Positions 33,771-45,794 of a DNA stretch of 64,000 nucleotides are shown here, in pieces. Numbering within the stretch: position 1 is the stretch's first letter; each line of letters opens with the position of its first letter. Source of the stretch: Plantago ovata (lineage: Eukaryota > Streptophyta > Magnoliopsida > Lamiales > Plantaginaceae); NCBI GenBank assembly GCA_028274465.1, contig CM051455.1, positions 122,857,462 to 122,921,461 of the forward strand. The letters run 5' to 3'. The position numbers and the translations under genes were made by a program. The notes beneath the pieces are model-generated. The model did not search any database, was not told the origin of the DNA, and saw only the letters and a program-made list of their open reading frames with translations.

Positions 33771-34268
33771 AATAAAAAAAAAAATTATATATATATTTTC
33801 GGGTTGGACCCAAAATCGAATTTTGAAAGTTTTGAGGATTGAATTTTATATTTGGAATATAAATATGATTTAATTGTAATTGTTTTAAATTAGAGGCGTT
33901 AAATTTAATTAGTATAAAGTTAAAGGGCTTATTTGTAATTTATCAATTTATTGTTTATTACAAATTAGTCCTTCTACTTTTGAATTTTAGATTTAACACC
34001 TCTAAGGTTTTTAAAATTACAATTAAGTCCTTCGGGTTTTCAAAAATTGCTACTTGGTCAATAGAATTTTCGAATGTTCAATCTAGTCCAAATTTTCAAT
34101 TATTTCATAGAGATTATAAGTATGGGATTATAATTTTCATAATGAAATTATGAAGTCATTTGTCATCCACATAGGCTACTACTTGTTTCATATGCTCAAT
34201 ATGCTATTGTTTGACAATGCATGTTTAAATACCATGTTTTACATTCCGTTCGACCGCTATGCATGCGA

Positions 34269-34417
34269 GGGTAGGCGGCGCCCTCTTATATGTCGGACCG
34301 CATATTTATGTATGGGTAGGCGGCACCCATTATATGCTTGACCGCGTTTAGAACTAGAATGGATAGGCGGCATCCATTACGTGTAGACCGTTCATGCATG
34401 ATGGGTAGGCGGCGCCC
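34269..34417 (+). repeat. Four-unit GGGTAGGCGGCGCCC leader repeat, element B
   Basis: Copies near 34269, 34314, 34361 and 34403, as in A, with one change (GGCACC) in the second copy. Confidence 0.85.
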
Positions 34418-34637
34418 TTATTTGTTTGTAGATGACTGATAACAACCCTCAAGCTACAAGCCCCAACCAATATAAGTACGGAAATATGTATATGTATATA
34501 TATATGTATTTCTGAGATGCTTTCCATAGGGTGCTTTAATTTTGAACTTTCATTGCGTTTTCTTGTATTGGCGACCTCGTCTTACAAGACTCGCAGTAAT
34601 CGTCAAATTAGAGTAAGCCTATGGTTATGACTTACTG

Positions 34638-34672
34638 CATATTGTATCTAGCGACCTCGATAGGTGCAATAT
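34638..34672 (+). other. Conserved leader hairpin, element B
   Basis: CATATTGTA pairs with TGCAATATG, including one G-U pair, around the GCGACCTCG loop. Confidence 0.5.
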
Positions 34673-34997
34673 GTAGGGCATCGGGTTAAATTAGATTTAA
34701 CAACCAAGAGTTGCGTGACGCGATTGGATAGTCTTACTAGTCCTACCGGTCATATTATGCTATGCGACCAAAACCGTTGGAGTATGGCATAATATGGATT
34801 TGGATCTTGGCCACTACGGTAACTTGTTGGACATTACCCGTATGTTTGTTGTGGGGGCAAGCATATGTGAAAATAGTGGGAGCTAAACAGCTAAAGGACC
34901 TTGCTGTTTAGTTATGTTGACTGTGTATTTAGAAATGATATTTCAATAGTTGATTTATTGTTTTCGTTCTATATTATTTCTCCTTAGGATATTAGAT

Positions 34998-37900
34998 ATG
35001 GCGAGTATCTCGCTCCGTGCTGTCTTGGAGAAGCAAATTTTAACCGGACCAAACTTCCTAGATTGGATCAGGAATATACGTTTGGTGCTGAGGTACGAAA
35101 AGATTGAGTACGTCTTGGACGAGGTCATTCCCGTGTGCCCCGAAAATCAGACTGCCGATCAGGTTGCTGCTTGGAATCAAGCCAACAAGGCAAGGTCTGA
35201 TAAGCATCTTGAGGATGCTAAGTCCGCGCAGTGTATTATGCTGGCGGCAATGAGCAATGAGCTACAGAGGCAACATGAAAGCATGTTGCCGTATGAGATG
35301 TTGAAACATCTTGAGTCGCTCTTTAAGACGACAGCTAGAAGTGTTGAATTTGATTTGATCAAAGACATACACAGGTGCAAGCTCAGTGAAGGAGGGAACA
35401 TGTCTGAGCATGTTCTCAAAATGATTGGTCTCTTTGAAAGGCTTGCCGATGCCGGCGTTAAGCTAGAGAACAAGATCATGGTGATCTTTGTCCTTCAATC
35501 ATTGCCGAGTTCGTATTCGCAGTTCATCATTAATTACACGATGAATGCGAAAGACGTCACACTGCCTGAACTTCATAATCTGCTGAAGACATATGATCAA
35601 ACTCTTCCTAAGAAGGAAAAGTCGATCATGCTTGTTGGGCAACCGTCTAACTCGAACCCGAAAAGCAAAGGTGCTAAAGGTAAGGGAAAGTCGGGAGCCA
35701 AGGCTAACACTTGGAGTGATAAGCCTAAGCGTCCGAACCAGACAAGGAAGTTCAAGAGAAGCGGAACGGTGCGCACAAATGAATGTCTTTTCTGTAAGCA
35801 GAACGGACATTGGAAGAAAGATTGCCCTAAGCTTAGGGCAGATCAGGCCAAGAAGTCATCAGCTTCTGGCTCAGGTATGTTTGTTATTGAAATGAACATG
35901 ACTACTTTTGACTCCAATGGTTGGGTATTAGATACAGCCTGTGGCACACACATTTGTAATAATGTGCAGGGGCTAATTGATCACAGGCTAGTCAAGCGAG
36001 GTGAAATCGACTTGCATGTTGGGAACGGCAATCCAGTTGAAGCCAAACGCGTTGGACGCAACAAGATAGATTTACCTTCGGGACAATGTTTAGAACTTGA
36101 TAATGTTTATTTTGTTCCATCCATTGTCAGAAATATTATTTCCATTCCATTGTTAGACAATATGGGTTTTTCCTTTCGATTTGCGAATAATACTTGTTAT
36201 TTTTCATTAAATGATCAGTATTATGGAAAGGCTCGCTTGGTGAATGGTTTATATATTTTGCAAAGTAGTCAACCTTTATTTCAAATACATAACAAATAAC
36301 CGTCTTCAAGTAAGAAGAATAATCCATCTTATCTATGGCATTGTAGGCTAGGCCATATCAATGAAACACGGATTCAAAGACTAAGGAAGTTGGACTACTT
36401 AGAACCATTTGATTTCGAATCATATGGTACATGTGAATCTTGTGTTAAGGGTAAGATGACGAACAAACCTTTTGTTGGACAAGGTGTTCTTGCCACTCGC
36501 TGCTTAGAGCTCATACATACCAATGTATGTGGACCGTTTAAAGTCCATGCGCGTGGGGGTTATCCTTACTTCGTTACCTTTACTGACGATTTCTCAAGGT
36601 ATGGATATATCTTTCTTATGAAGAATAAATCCGAGACCTTTGGGAAATTCAAGGAGTTTAGGAATGAGGTCGAGAATGAATTGAACCTAAGGATAGTCAC
36701 TCTTCGATCGGATCGAGGAGGTGAATACCTTAGTGAAGAATTTATCGATTACTTGAAGGAAAATGGGATTCAATCGCAATGGACTCCTCCTGGAACACCA
36801 CAGTTAAACGGTGTGTCTGAGAGGAGGAATCGAACCCTGTTAGACATGGTAAGATCAATGATTGGATTCTCGACTCTTCCAAAGTATCTGTGGGGATATG
36901 CATTACAAACTGCAATCTACATTCTGAACCGTGTACCATCTAAATCAGTGGAGAAAACTCCTTATGAGCTATGGAAGGGAAAGAAGCCTTCACTGGGCTA
37001 TCTTAGACCTTGGGGCTGTCCTACGATAGTCAAGCTGATGCTCACTGATAAGTTAGATGCCAAGGGTGTCAAAGTATATTTCATAGGCTATCCTCGTCAG
37101 ACGAGAGGCTATGAATTCTATCATGCTGAAGATCACAAGGTGATCGTGTCTAGAAACGTGAAGTTTTTAGAAGCTGAAGAGAGGTTAGATGATATGATAG
37201 AACTTGAAGAAATTCAAGACTTTGACACGCGCGAACATGAGGTCTTTAAATCTTCTGATTTGGACTCAAGTTCAGTGGGAGCTTTCGAAGCAGACAAGGG
37301 TGATGATATGACACTTGCTAGGCATGTCATAATCAGTGGGAGTCCTGTGATTAGATCAACAGTTGAAACCACACCTGTAGAACCCGTTGTCAACCAACCT
37401 GTGCAACAAGTTGCACAAGAGCAGCCTCCCGCAAGGGAACAGGGTCGCGCCCAACGACCAGCTGCATCAGTACCCACTGATAATGTTCGTGTTACGCGAA
37501 GCCAGAAAAGAAAAGCACCAGAACAAGTCGAGCTCCGTAGGTCGAAGAGGATCCTTAGAGGACCTCAGAAGCAAAGCCTTATGATAGAAGACATCAGTGA
37601 ACTAGATGTCGGTTTATCAGATCGGGAAGATCCCGAGACCTACAAAGAGGCAATAATTGATATTGACTCAGACAAATGGCAAGAGGCCATGGAATTAGAA
37701 ATGGATTCAATGTACCAGAACCAAGTTTGGAACTTGGTAGACTTTCCCCAAGGGGTTAGACCAATTGGGTGCAAATGGGTCTTTAAACGAAAGACAGATG
37801 CCGATGGCAAGGTACAGACGCACAAAGCTAGGCTTGTGGCAAAAGGCTACACGCAAAGGTATGGCATCGATTACGATGAAACCTTTTCACCAGTAGCAAA

Positions 37901-39206
37901 ATTGAAGTCCATTCGAATTCTACTTGCGATAGCTGCCTACTATGATTATGAAATCTGGCAGATGGATGTAAAGACAGCCTTCCTCAATGGCAACCTTGAG
38001 GAAGAGGTCTATATGGTACAGCCGGAAGGTTTTATTAGTAAAACCAGGCCAACTGCTGTATGCAAATTACAGAGATCCATCTATGGGCTAAAGCAAGCGT
38101 CAAGGAGCTGGAATATCCGCTTTGATGAAGCTGTCAAATCGTTTGACTTCATCAGAAGCAAGGAAGATCCCTGTGTCTATGCGAGACACAGCGACAAAGG
38201 AGTTGTTTTCATGATCATTTATGTAGATGACATTTTGATCATGGGAAACAATGTCTCTATGCTAGAAGAGACTAAAGTTTGGTTATCAAGTACCTTCTCG
38301 ATGAAGGACTTGGGTGAAGCGAACTACATCCTAGGGATCAAGATCTTTAGAGATAGATCCAAGAGGATGTTGGGAATGACACAGTCCACCTACATCGACA
38401 AAATACTGAAGCGTTATAAGATGGACGACTCAAAGAGAGGCTTTCTCCCAACTAGGCATGGGATTGTCTTATCACTTAAGGATGGTCCTAAAACTGATGA
38501 AGAAAGAAATGCAATGAGTCGTGTACCCTATGCTTCGGCAGTAGGGTCTATAATGTATGCAGTGAATTGCACAAGGCCCGATGTGGCATATGCGCTTAGT
38601 GTCACTTGTCGACACCAACAGAATCCAGGAGTACCTCACTGGACTGCTGTGAAGAACATTCTTAAGTACCTTAGACGGACTAAAGAGATGTTCTTGGTGT
38701 TTGGTGGAGAACCAGAATTGAAGATGTCTGGGTATGTCGACGCTGGATTTGAATCAGATCCTGATGACTTTAAGTCACAGACAGGATACGTATTCAAATT
38801 GAACGGAGGAGCTGTCTGTTGGAAGAGTTCTAAGCAAGCCACGGTTGCTGACTCATCCACAGAGGCCGAGTACATTGCTGCATCAGAAGCATCGAAAGAA
38901 GCTGTCTGGATTTCAGAGTTCTTGAAGGAATTGAGGGTTGTTCCTGCTCCCAGTCCAATAACGATTTATTGTGACAATACGGGCGCCGTCGCTCAAGCTA
39001 GGGAGCCTAGATCTACAAACAAGAACAAACATGTACTTAGAAAATATCACGTTATACGTGAGATCATAGATAGAGGAGAAGTTAGTATAGAACGTGTCTC
39101 AACCACGGACAACGTGGCAGATCCTTTCACCAAGGTCTTATCAGTGGAAGTCCACTTAAGACATTATGCTAATCTGGGCATTAGGCATAAAGGTGACTGG
39201 CTCTAG
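34998..39206 (+). pseudogene. gag-pol: Gag-pol polyprotein of B with one in-frame stop
   Basis: One frame of about 1,400 codons from the ATG at 34998 (MASISLRAVLEKQ) to TAG at 39204-39206, interrupted only by TAA at 36297-36299, where A has CAA. Gag: capsid-type core, then a CX2CX4HX4C knuckle at 35784-35825. Protease: LDTACGTHIC with Asp at 35931. HHCC pre-integrase at about 36320-36460. Integrase: the first catalytic Asp is replaced by Asn at 36522-36524 ([11 protein letters not shown] has LIHTDVCGPF), while RSDRGGEY and [10 protein letters not shown] are kept. RT keeps YVDD at about 38220-38231, and RNase H keeps [14 protein letters not shown] and CDNTGAV. The stop cuts between protease and integrase; even with read-through, integrase should be inactive. 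Confidence 0.93.
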
Positions 39207-39210
39207 TCCA

Positions 39211-39220
39211 AGTGGGAGAT
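39211..39220 (+). other. Polypurine tract of B
   Basis: AGTGGGAGAT directly before the 3' LTR. Confidence 0.8.
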
Positions 39221-41311
39221 TGATAGTGTATATGTCCTAGAGACAGTCCTTACTAGGGGCATGGTGCCCTTGTAGAGGATATATATATGTACTATTACAC
39301 AGGTCAACGTAATATAATATATGTTTGTTTCATTTTACTGTTGAGTATTGCTTTCATATTTATATTACACCAGGCTGCAGCATGTCATATCTATATTGTT
39401 GTCTGTATTGATACTGAACATGTCCCCTCGGATAGATGACCGATCACACAGTTAGTGGGAGCTATGTGAGTTATCATCTATCCCAAACTATCCCTAGTCG
39501 TGGTACATCTCGAATGTGGGGGTCTGAATGAACCTGACAAGACTAGTATGCGTGGAGGTTATAGTTGTTGGAGCAAGTGTGAGCCGATCCCATAACTGCG
39601 CATAGTTGGACAATCAAGGAACGTTCCCATAACTGCGCATAGTTGTTCGAAGAAGCTTTATCGAACAATGGAAGTACCCACCGGACACTCCCATCGATGT
39701 ATACTCTACACCGACGTGTCTACGGGAACCGGTGAGTTGTCGAAGTGATGCCATTCGTCCTTTGCACTTACAGGACTTTATCATCACATTTGTTGCTCCA
39801 TATCCTTGGTGGACCCGTCGATGTCAGCTCTGAATAAGCAGTTGACCTAAGACACGATCCAGGATTATGGCTAAATACAAATGGGGGTGATAAGTGATTC
39901 TGTGAAGGATTCATCTCTCAAGTGTAGCACAGGAGAGCACTGCTCGTAGTCTGCATAGTTGTGTTGGTAAAGTCACTGGCCAGTGCAAATGATATATTAT
40001 GATGGTCATAAGTATATCTTAACCAAGCAACTCCCCGAGACGCCCGTGGATGTATTATTGGGATAGACACTTCATCGATCCTAAATACATCCGAGCAAGT
40101 CAGATGAAGGGACGTTACCATCGCCGCGTTGAGCGCAACAGGCTTCGCAACGAAAGGGTTAGCTTTGAGAAACCTCTCATACGTCCTCATGTATTAATAT
40201 TGCAAATGGAAGCGTCTAGGAATTCCATGTTGCCTAGTCTAGGACTTGCTTAATACGGTGAGGCCCTATGGGTCACACTATGCGGTGATTCAGCCTATCA
40301 GGATATCCTTGAAGATGGAATCACAATTAATTTGGAATTAATTGTGATTGATGGGTTATAATTGATTTGGAATTAATTATAATAATTGGTGGCTCAATTA
40401 ATGATTTGGAATTATTAATTGAATTGGCTAAGTAATTGTATTTTATGTAAATACAATTAAAGATTATATTTTGGAAATATAATGGAGGTTTGATTGTAAA
40501 AGATATGTTAATTTAGAATTAACATATGCACTTGGGCAAAAATCTACTTGGAGTTTGGATTGCCTTAGAAATATATGTGGGTCCCAAAAGTGGGACCCAC
40601 GTCCCGTAGGACAGGCGCGCGCGCGCGCGTGGCAGGATAGGGGAAGGAGTTCGACTCCTTCCTCTATTAGAAGTCTAAGGGATAAGTTAGATTTTCCTGA
40701 TTGAGTTTTGATTTGATTGGGAATGAATCTAGACTTGATATTGGTTTCCTTGTGCGATAAGAATTAGATTCTTATTCCTTTACGAAGTCTAATTGCTTAT
40801 GCTTTAGGCTTCTATAGACTACTATATATAGTGGACTATTAGAGAGAGTTTTGACAGACGATTTTACGTGTGTTTTTGATACACAGTTATTCTACCCAGT
40901 TTTCTTAGAGAAAATAAAAACTCTCCCCTCCTCCCCTTAGCCACACGCGCGCGCACACCGCCACCGGAGGGAATTGCCGCCCCGTCTTCTTGGTCACATA
41001 AAGAATATCCTAGCATTCTTCCGATAGGCTGTTCATCCGTGGATACCAAGGTTGAGGTTCTAGGAGCTGGAAACTAACTCTTATTGTCTTGCAGATATAC
41101 AGAGTATTGTAGATATCTTCAACTTCGACGAAGGAGAAGATACACCAGATTATTACGAAGACTTGGAAGCTGCTTTGGAAGTAAGGTTAGTCTTCTAATT
41201 GACGTGTTTATATATATACGACATATGCATAATCAATTAACCAGTATGTTAAGAAAATTTTTAAAATTCCGCTGCGTACCCTAGGGGTAACTCTGACCAT
41301 ATTTTCTTACA
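39221..41311 (+). repeat. 3' LTR of B
   Basis: 2091 bases, nearly identical to the 5' LTR. Differences include a patch at about 39588-39610 in which CCCATAACTGCGCATAGTTG, found again 35-40 bases downstream, replaces the 5' LTR sequence, and a longer (GC)n run near 40615-40629. Confidence 0.95.
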
Positions 41312-41316
41312 AACAC
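41312..41316. repeat. Right target-site duplication of B
   Basis: AACAC, identical to 31321-31325. The extra ORF of C resumes after it. Confidence 0.95.
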
Positions 41317-43009
41317 CACTACACCCGTTGCTGAAAATGCAACTACTGACGCCTCTGCTGAGAAGCTGGAAAAATCAAAGAAGAAAAAGAGGAAAGCTGA
41401 TGATGACACTCAGACTGCAGCGTCATCAGCAAACCCCGTCCACAAGAGAAAAAGGACAAATAACCCAAGAAAGAAAACACTGGCTCGCAAGTCAGTACCA
41501 ATTGTCCATGATCTCTCGGACGATTCCCAAGCAGTTGCTGAAAAGCAAACTCCAGTATATGTTGACAAGGTGGTTACTGAAACCTATGTCAGCAACGTTG
41601 AAGTGTTTGCGGAAGCCTTCAACAATCAACTTAATGTTGATTCATCTACTGTGAATAGACCATAAGGCAGTGGAAATGAAATTCCTGCCCCAATCCCAGA
41701 TATCTACATTGTAGATAATCTTGATGATCAGACTCTGAAACCAATGACTGATATCGCTTCTAATATAAGAACCGCGACACTTGCTGAAGCTGCCGTTGCT
41801 GAAAAGATGGTTGTTGAACAAGCAACTCATCAAGTTGCTGAAGAACCAGTTGCTGAGACTGCAATGGTTCAAGTCCCAGAAGTCGCTGAAACAACACAAG
41901 AAGCATTATTCGACGACGCATCTCGTGATGATGAGAATACTGGCCCCAGTTCACCAAAAACATCAATTGACAAAGTCCAGCTTGTACTGGAAGAAATAAG
42001 CCATCAAATGGAGTTGGATATTGAAGAAACATCCAACAAATCAATAGATATTTTTATGACAAGCAGTGAGCTTAAGGGTCCAGATGCTTCTGCTCAACTT
42101 GTCATTTCAGAGACAAGGGAGTTTGCTGAAACCGCACAGCTTTCTCAAACAGAGCAAGCAAAGAAGTCTGCTGAAGAAACAGTCCCAGAAACTGAAGAAA
42201 CTGTTAATGCTGAAAGGACTGAGCCACAACATGTCCTTCTTCAGCAGGTAGTTAACTCAACCATCAGCAAATCTTCACTTTCTGAAACTCAATCTTTTGC
42301 TAATATTATGATTTCTCTACAGACTTCTCAAGATGCAAGTCAGACGGTTGCTGAAGCCTCTGCACCAGAATCAACACTTTCTGCTCAGCAGGTAGTTAAA
42401 GTTTTTGGTAATACAACTAAGTCTGAAAACTTAGTACTTGTATCTAACTCACATTTATTTCAGGATGAACAAATGGAGGATGCTTCTCAAGCTCCTCAAG
42501 GAATGGAAATTGTACCAGCACAAACAAGTGTGCAACATGAGCTTGTTGAAACTCAGCAGGTAAATCATGTTTCAGCTTTGGACTCTAAGACAATTATCCA
42601 AACCTTTCCTGAACTAAATGTTATTCTTTTTCAGGCTCTAAAGGAGACCACTGAAGTGGTGCACATCATTGAAGATCCAAAAGTGAGTTCTGAGGAACTT
42701 TACTTAGACTTCAAGAGAACTACCTTGTCAAGAGTTGCTAAGTCTGTTAGAAACTGGCAAAGGTACAAAAGGATGGACTTTTCTGACCTTCATCTTCATC
42801 TATCAAATGAGAAAAAGAGATCTTCTCTGCTGAAGCTCGAGACTTTTGTCCACTCTATACTTCCGGAAGAAATGTCATATTCTCAGCTAATGAGCTCAAA
42901 TCTGATTGCTCAAATCAGAGAGAATATGAAGGCAAAATTTAAGAGTGCCTCTCCAGCTGAACAAGCTGTGATGCTCAAGGGTTCCTTTGTACCCGTGGTG
43001 GCTGATCCC
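41317..43009 (+). pseudogene. C extra ORF, part 2 of 3 (acidic Ala/Glu/Thr-rich middle)
   Basis: Continues part 1 in phase. It starts with a basic nuclear-localisation-like stretch (KSKKKKRK near 41374), has a TAA at 41663-41665 and then stays open from 41666 to 43009. The middle is low-complexity and acidic, with many VAE and AET words encoded by repeated GTTGCTGA units; the end (about 42690-43009) has a helix-rich KRTTLSRVAKSVRNWQRY segment. D inserts at 43009/43010 and phase is again kept across it. No known domain is recognised. Confidence 0.75.
43005..43009. repeat. Left target-site duplication of D
   Basis: ATCCC before the D LTR; the partner is CTCCC at 58848-58852, one mismatch. Confidence 0.85.
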
Positions 43010-43863
43010 TGATGAACGCGGATTTGTCGGTTCCGAATTCAGCAAATAATATTTGTTATTTAGCCAAAGGCAATCCACAACTACAACGAAAACCGTAGTG
43101 TAGCGGTAGAATGACTCGAGTGTCGTTCTCTCAGGACTATAACTAGCTTTATCAAATCTAATTTGGAATATAAAAACAGCAAACAGATAGCAAAGGGGGT
43201 TCTAGCAGATAATAAAGATTGGTGATAGTATGATCCTTCTTAGCATAACGGGTCGATAATCATGCATAAATTCCTCGGTCTTGCATAGAGATCTTTGAAT
43301 CAATCTAGTGTCCTGTTGCAATTATTAAGCACTATGAAGATAATTGGTCTAACAAGTCAATCACTATTGTCCTAATGTGCTCCGTAATTATTCAACACTA
43401 CGATGATAAACTCGCGAATAGGCCGACGAGGGTCCAATTGTGCATAATAATTAATACAACATACGAGAATTTAGGCTGTGCCTGATCAACGAAATAAAGC
43501 AATGACACGGAGTATAATGCGCGATATAGCCATTAGCATGATTACCTTCCCTTCGCTAAGAATTCACATACTACCACCACTGATAAGTTTAGCAACTCAT
43601 AATAGGCATGCAATCAACAGAAATCATAGAAGAAAACATGTTGAAAGAATATAATAAAATAAGTAGAATAAAACTGTAAGATACAAAGTTACCGAAGGTT
43701 GTCAATCTCCGGAGAATCGCGATCCTACGAGCTCCAACCTGCTATGAAAAAGAGTCCCCTAAGCTACGGACCCCCAGAACAGGCTCTGGGAAGTCCCTAC
43801 CTATACAGAGAGAGGTGAGAAAGTAGGTCTGGAAAGATATGATTTTCGGAGAAAACTGAGCAA

Positions 43864-43873
43864 CTATATATAG
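43864..43873 (-). promoter_or_regulatory. TATA box of D LTR L1
   Basis: CTATATATAG, read the same on both strands, lies about 16 bases downstream (minus strand) of the hairpin units. L2, L3 (56659-56668) and L4 have the same arrangement. Confidence 0.6.
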
Positions 43874-43888
43874 GCTTCGAAATACTGT

Positions 43889-43926
43889 TGGGCGGTTCGC
43901 CCCACATCTGCGGCGGTTCGCCCCGG
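43889..43926 (-). repeat. Hairpin units upstream of the L1 TATA box (2 units)
   Basis: GGGCG-GTT-CGCCC type units with a three-base loop. L2 has four (51462-51540), L3 one (56682-56700) and L4 four (58413-58492). Confidence 0.9.
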
Positions 43927-44280
43927 AGAAAAATTCGCGGAACTCCGCATTTTCGACGCGTTTTTGGATTTCTTCCCCTTTTCGGACTCGGTTTCTAACT
44001 TCTAGTAGCCTTCTAACCTCCAGATTCGGCCCCTAGACTCCAAATCCTATCCGAAAACCTTCAGATACTCCAAATAGGCTTCTGGAACACCAATTCCTTG
44101 TCAACTTCAATATAATTGCCCGGAAATCCTCGAACTTCAACCAAAACCTGTAAAATAAAATCTAAAGGGAAAAGTGACACTATTCTAATAAAATGCACTA
44201 AAATATAGCTAAATTATCATAGAGGATAGCTAAAATAGGTGAAAAAGACTCGAATGAAAGTATAAAATACACATTCATCA

Positions 44281-45794
44281 AACTCCCCAAACCGAACCTT
44301 TGCTTGTCCTCAAGCAACTAAGCTAGACTCTCATGCAAAAAACATGCAAGACACAAAATGGATTCTCATGCCAAATAAAATGAACTAATCTACTGAATCT
44401 ATCAAAAAACATATCAACAAAAACCATATGAATCAAAGCATGAATATAGGTCGAAGAATACCTCGATTGACTAATACACACCCACATAAGCACTTATGTC
44501 AAGACAAGATAGTCTCTCGTAACATTTTCTACCTGGACCTAGTCAGTGACGACGTAATGAAGCATGCTAAGATACGAGTGGTTGCCCCGTGCCTATGAAA
44601 CTAAGGGCTTACTGCTGTTCCACCATGTTAAGACTTTTCCTCAAAAGAGGTCGAACCAGTACTGGCTCTCATCAAACGAAGGAGGGTTCCCTATAAAAGT
44701 TAACACTCCCCTATTCTACCCATCTCTCAAGTGAAGTCTTAAACTATTCACCACTTCCTGAATGGCAGGACGAGGGTGGTCTAGAACAGATGACAAAAAG
44801 ATAAAAAATAGAAAAACACAATTACGAACATTACAAGAATTGGAAAAGACTCAACACTTTGCTAAACTGCTATTTGACTTTCTTTTTTGGACCCTTCTTT
44901 TGCTTTTTTGGGGTCTTTTCTTTTTTCCTTTTTTCTTTCCAGATTCTTTTTTCCTCTTTTTTCTTCTCCTGGAATTTTTTCTTTCCTTTTTTTCGATTTT
45001 TTCTAGCCAGTAGTAGAATACAGAAAGAGAAACAAAATGACTCACTCGACTTCCCCAAACCTATTCGAAAGAATAGGTTGGAGTATAAAATTTACGACAA
45101 AAGAAAAATAAACTCACGTTACGAAAATGAAAAACAGAAACAAGTCTATGATGGTGTAACCCCTTCCCCAAACCTATTCGGAAGAATAGGTTATAAACAA
45201 AGGATCACACTACCTCCTTCCTAGGCATTTAGCAATCTCAAAACATGGTGAAGACTTGTTGCCTCTTAGGTACATAATTACTCGGGAAAACAACCATAAG
45301 ACCCTAACATGCATCATCCTATTATAAAGGCCTTCGTGAACCGCAGTAGAGAAAACACCACTAAGTGATGTCGAGACTACCATGCTTAACTAAGTGCAAT
45401 ACATAAATGTGACAAGCCAAGCGAGAAAAACCTCAAACAAATTCATAGAGATGAAGCATACGATTAATGGCATAGTTGGTTGATCTATCCAACAAAAGGT
45501 TCAAAAATTCAGCAATAAACTCCATATAAAACATGCAAGACTATCCTAGGATGAATGTAGTGAAATGCAACCTAAAAATCTAAGAAAGCGGTAAACGTGC
45601 AAATGCAAATGCAAACAAAGAACAAGATACTAATCAACACAAAGCCAAACAATACTTAACATCATGGTTCACATCCCATCCCCCTTACGATTCTTAAGCT
45701 AGCCCCTAGCAAAAGAGAATGAGTAATAAGAAGTGATACTAGATGTTACCGAACGGTTTGGCCTCGGTTGGCTGAGAGTGGACATGTGGAAGGA
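44281..45794 (-). other. 3' untranslated region of D
   Basis: On the minus strand it ends with GAGGACAAGCAAAGGTT and GGTTTGGGGAGTT next to L1. AACCTATTC/GAATAGGTT hairpins are at about 45057-45078 and 45170-45192, each joined to TTTGGGGAAG. A C/T-rich tract fills 44876-45010. No coding frame is supported; low-complexity frames there are chance. Confidence 0.75.

Larger units (their letters stand above)
33780..34997 (+). other. Untranslated leader of B
   Basis: AT-rich leader aligned with 4446-5662 of A. No supported coding frame. Confidence 0.75.
31326..41311 (+). mobile_element. Element B: nearly complete Ty1/copia retrotransposon
   Basis: 9986 bases with LTRs at 31326-33428 and 39221-41311, a perfect AACAC duplication, primer site, leader, one long gag-pol and a purine tract. 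It shares LTR, leader and pol with A but has a different gag. The few lesions (a stop, an integrase Asp to Asn, a CA to TA LTR end, a primer-site change) are all single-base transitions, so it is young compared with A. Confidence 0.96.
43010..44280 (-). repeat. LTR L1 (3' LTR of D)
   Basis: 1271 bases. On the minus strand it runs from TGATGA at 44280 to TTCATCA at 43010. The conserved GAGAGAACGACACTCG block lies at about 43115-43135. The upstream internal sequence ends in GGTTTGGGGAGTT, the purine tract. Confidence 0.95.
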
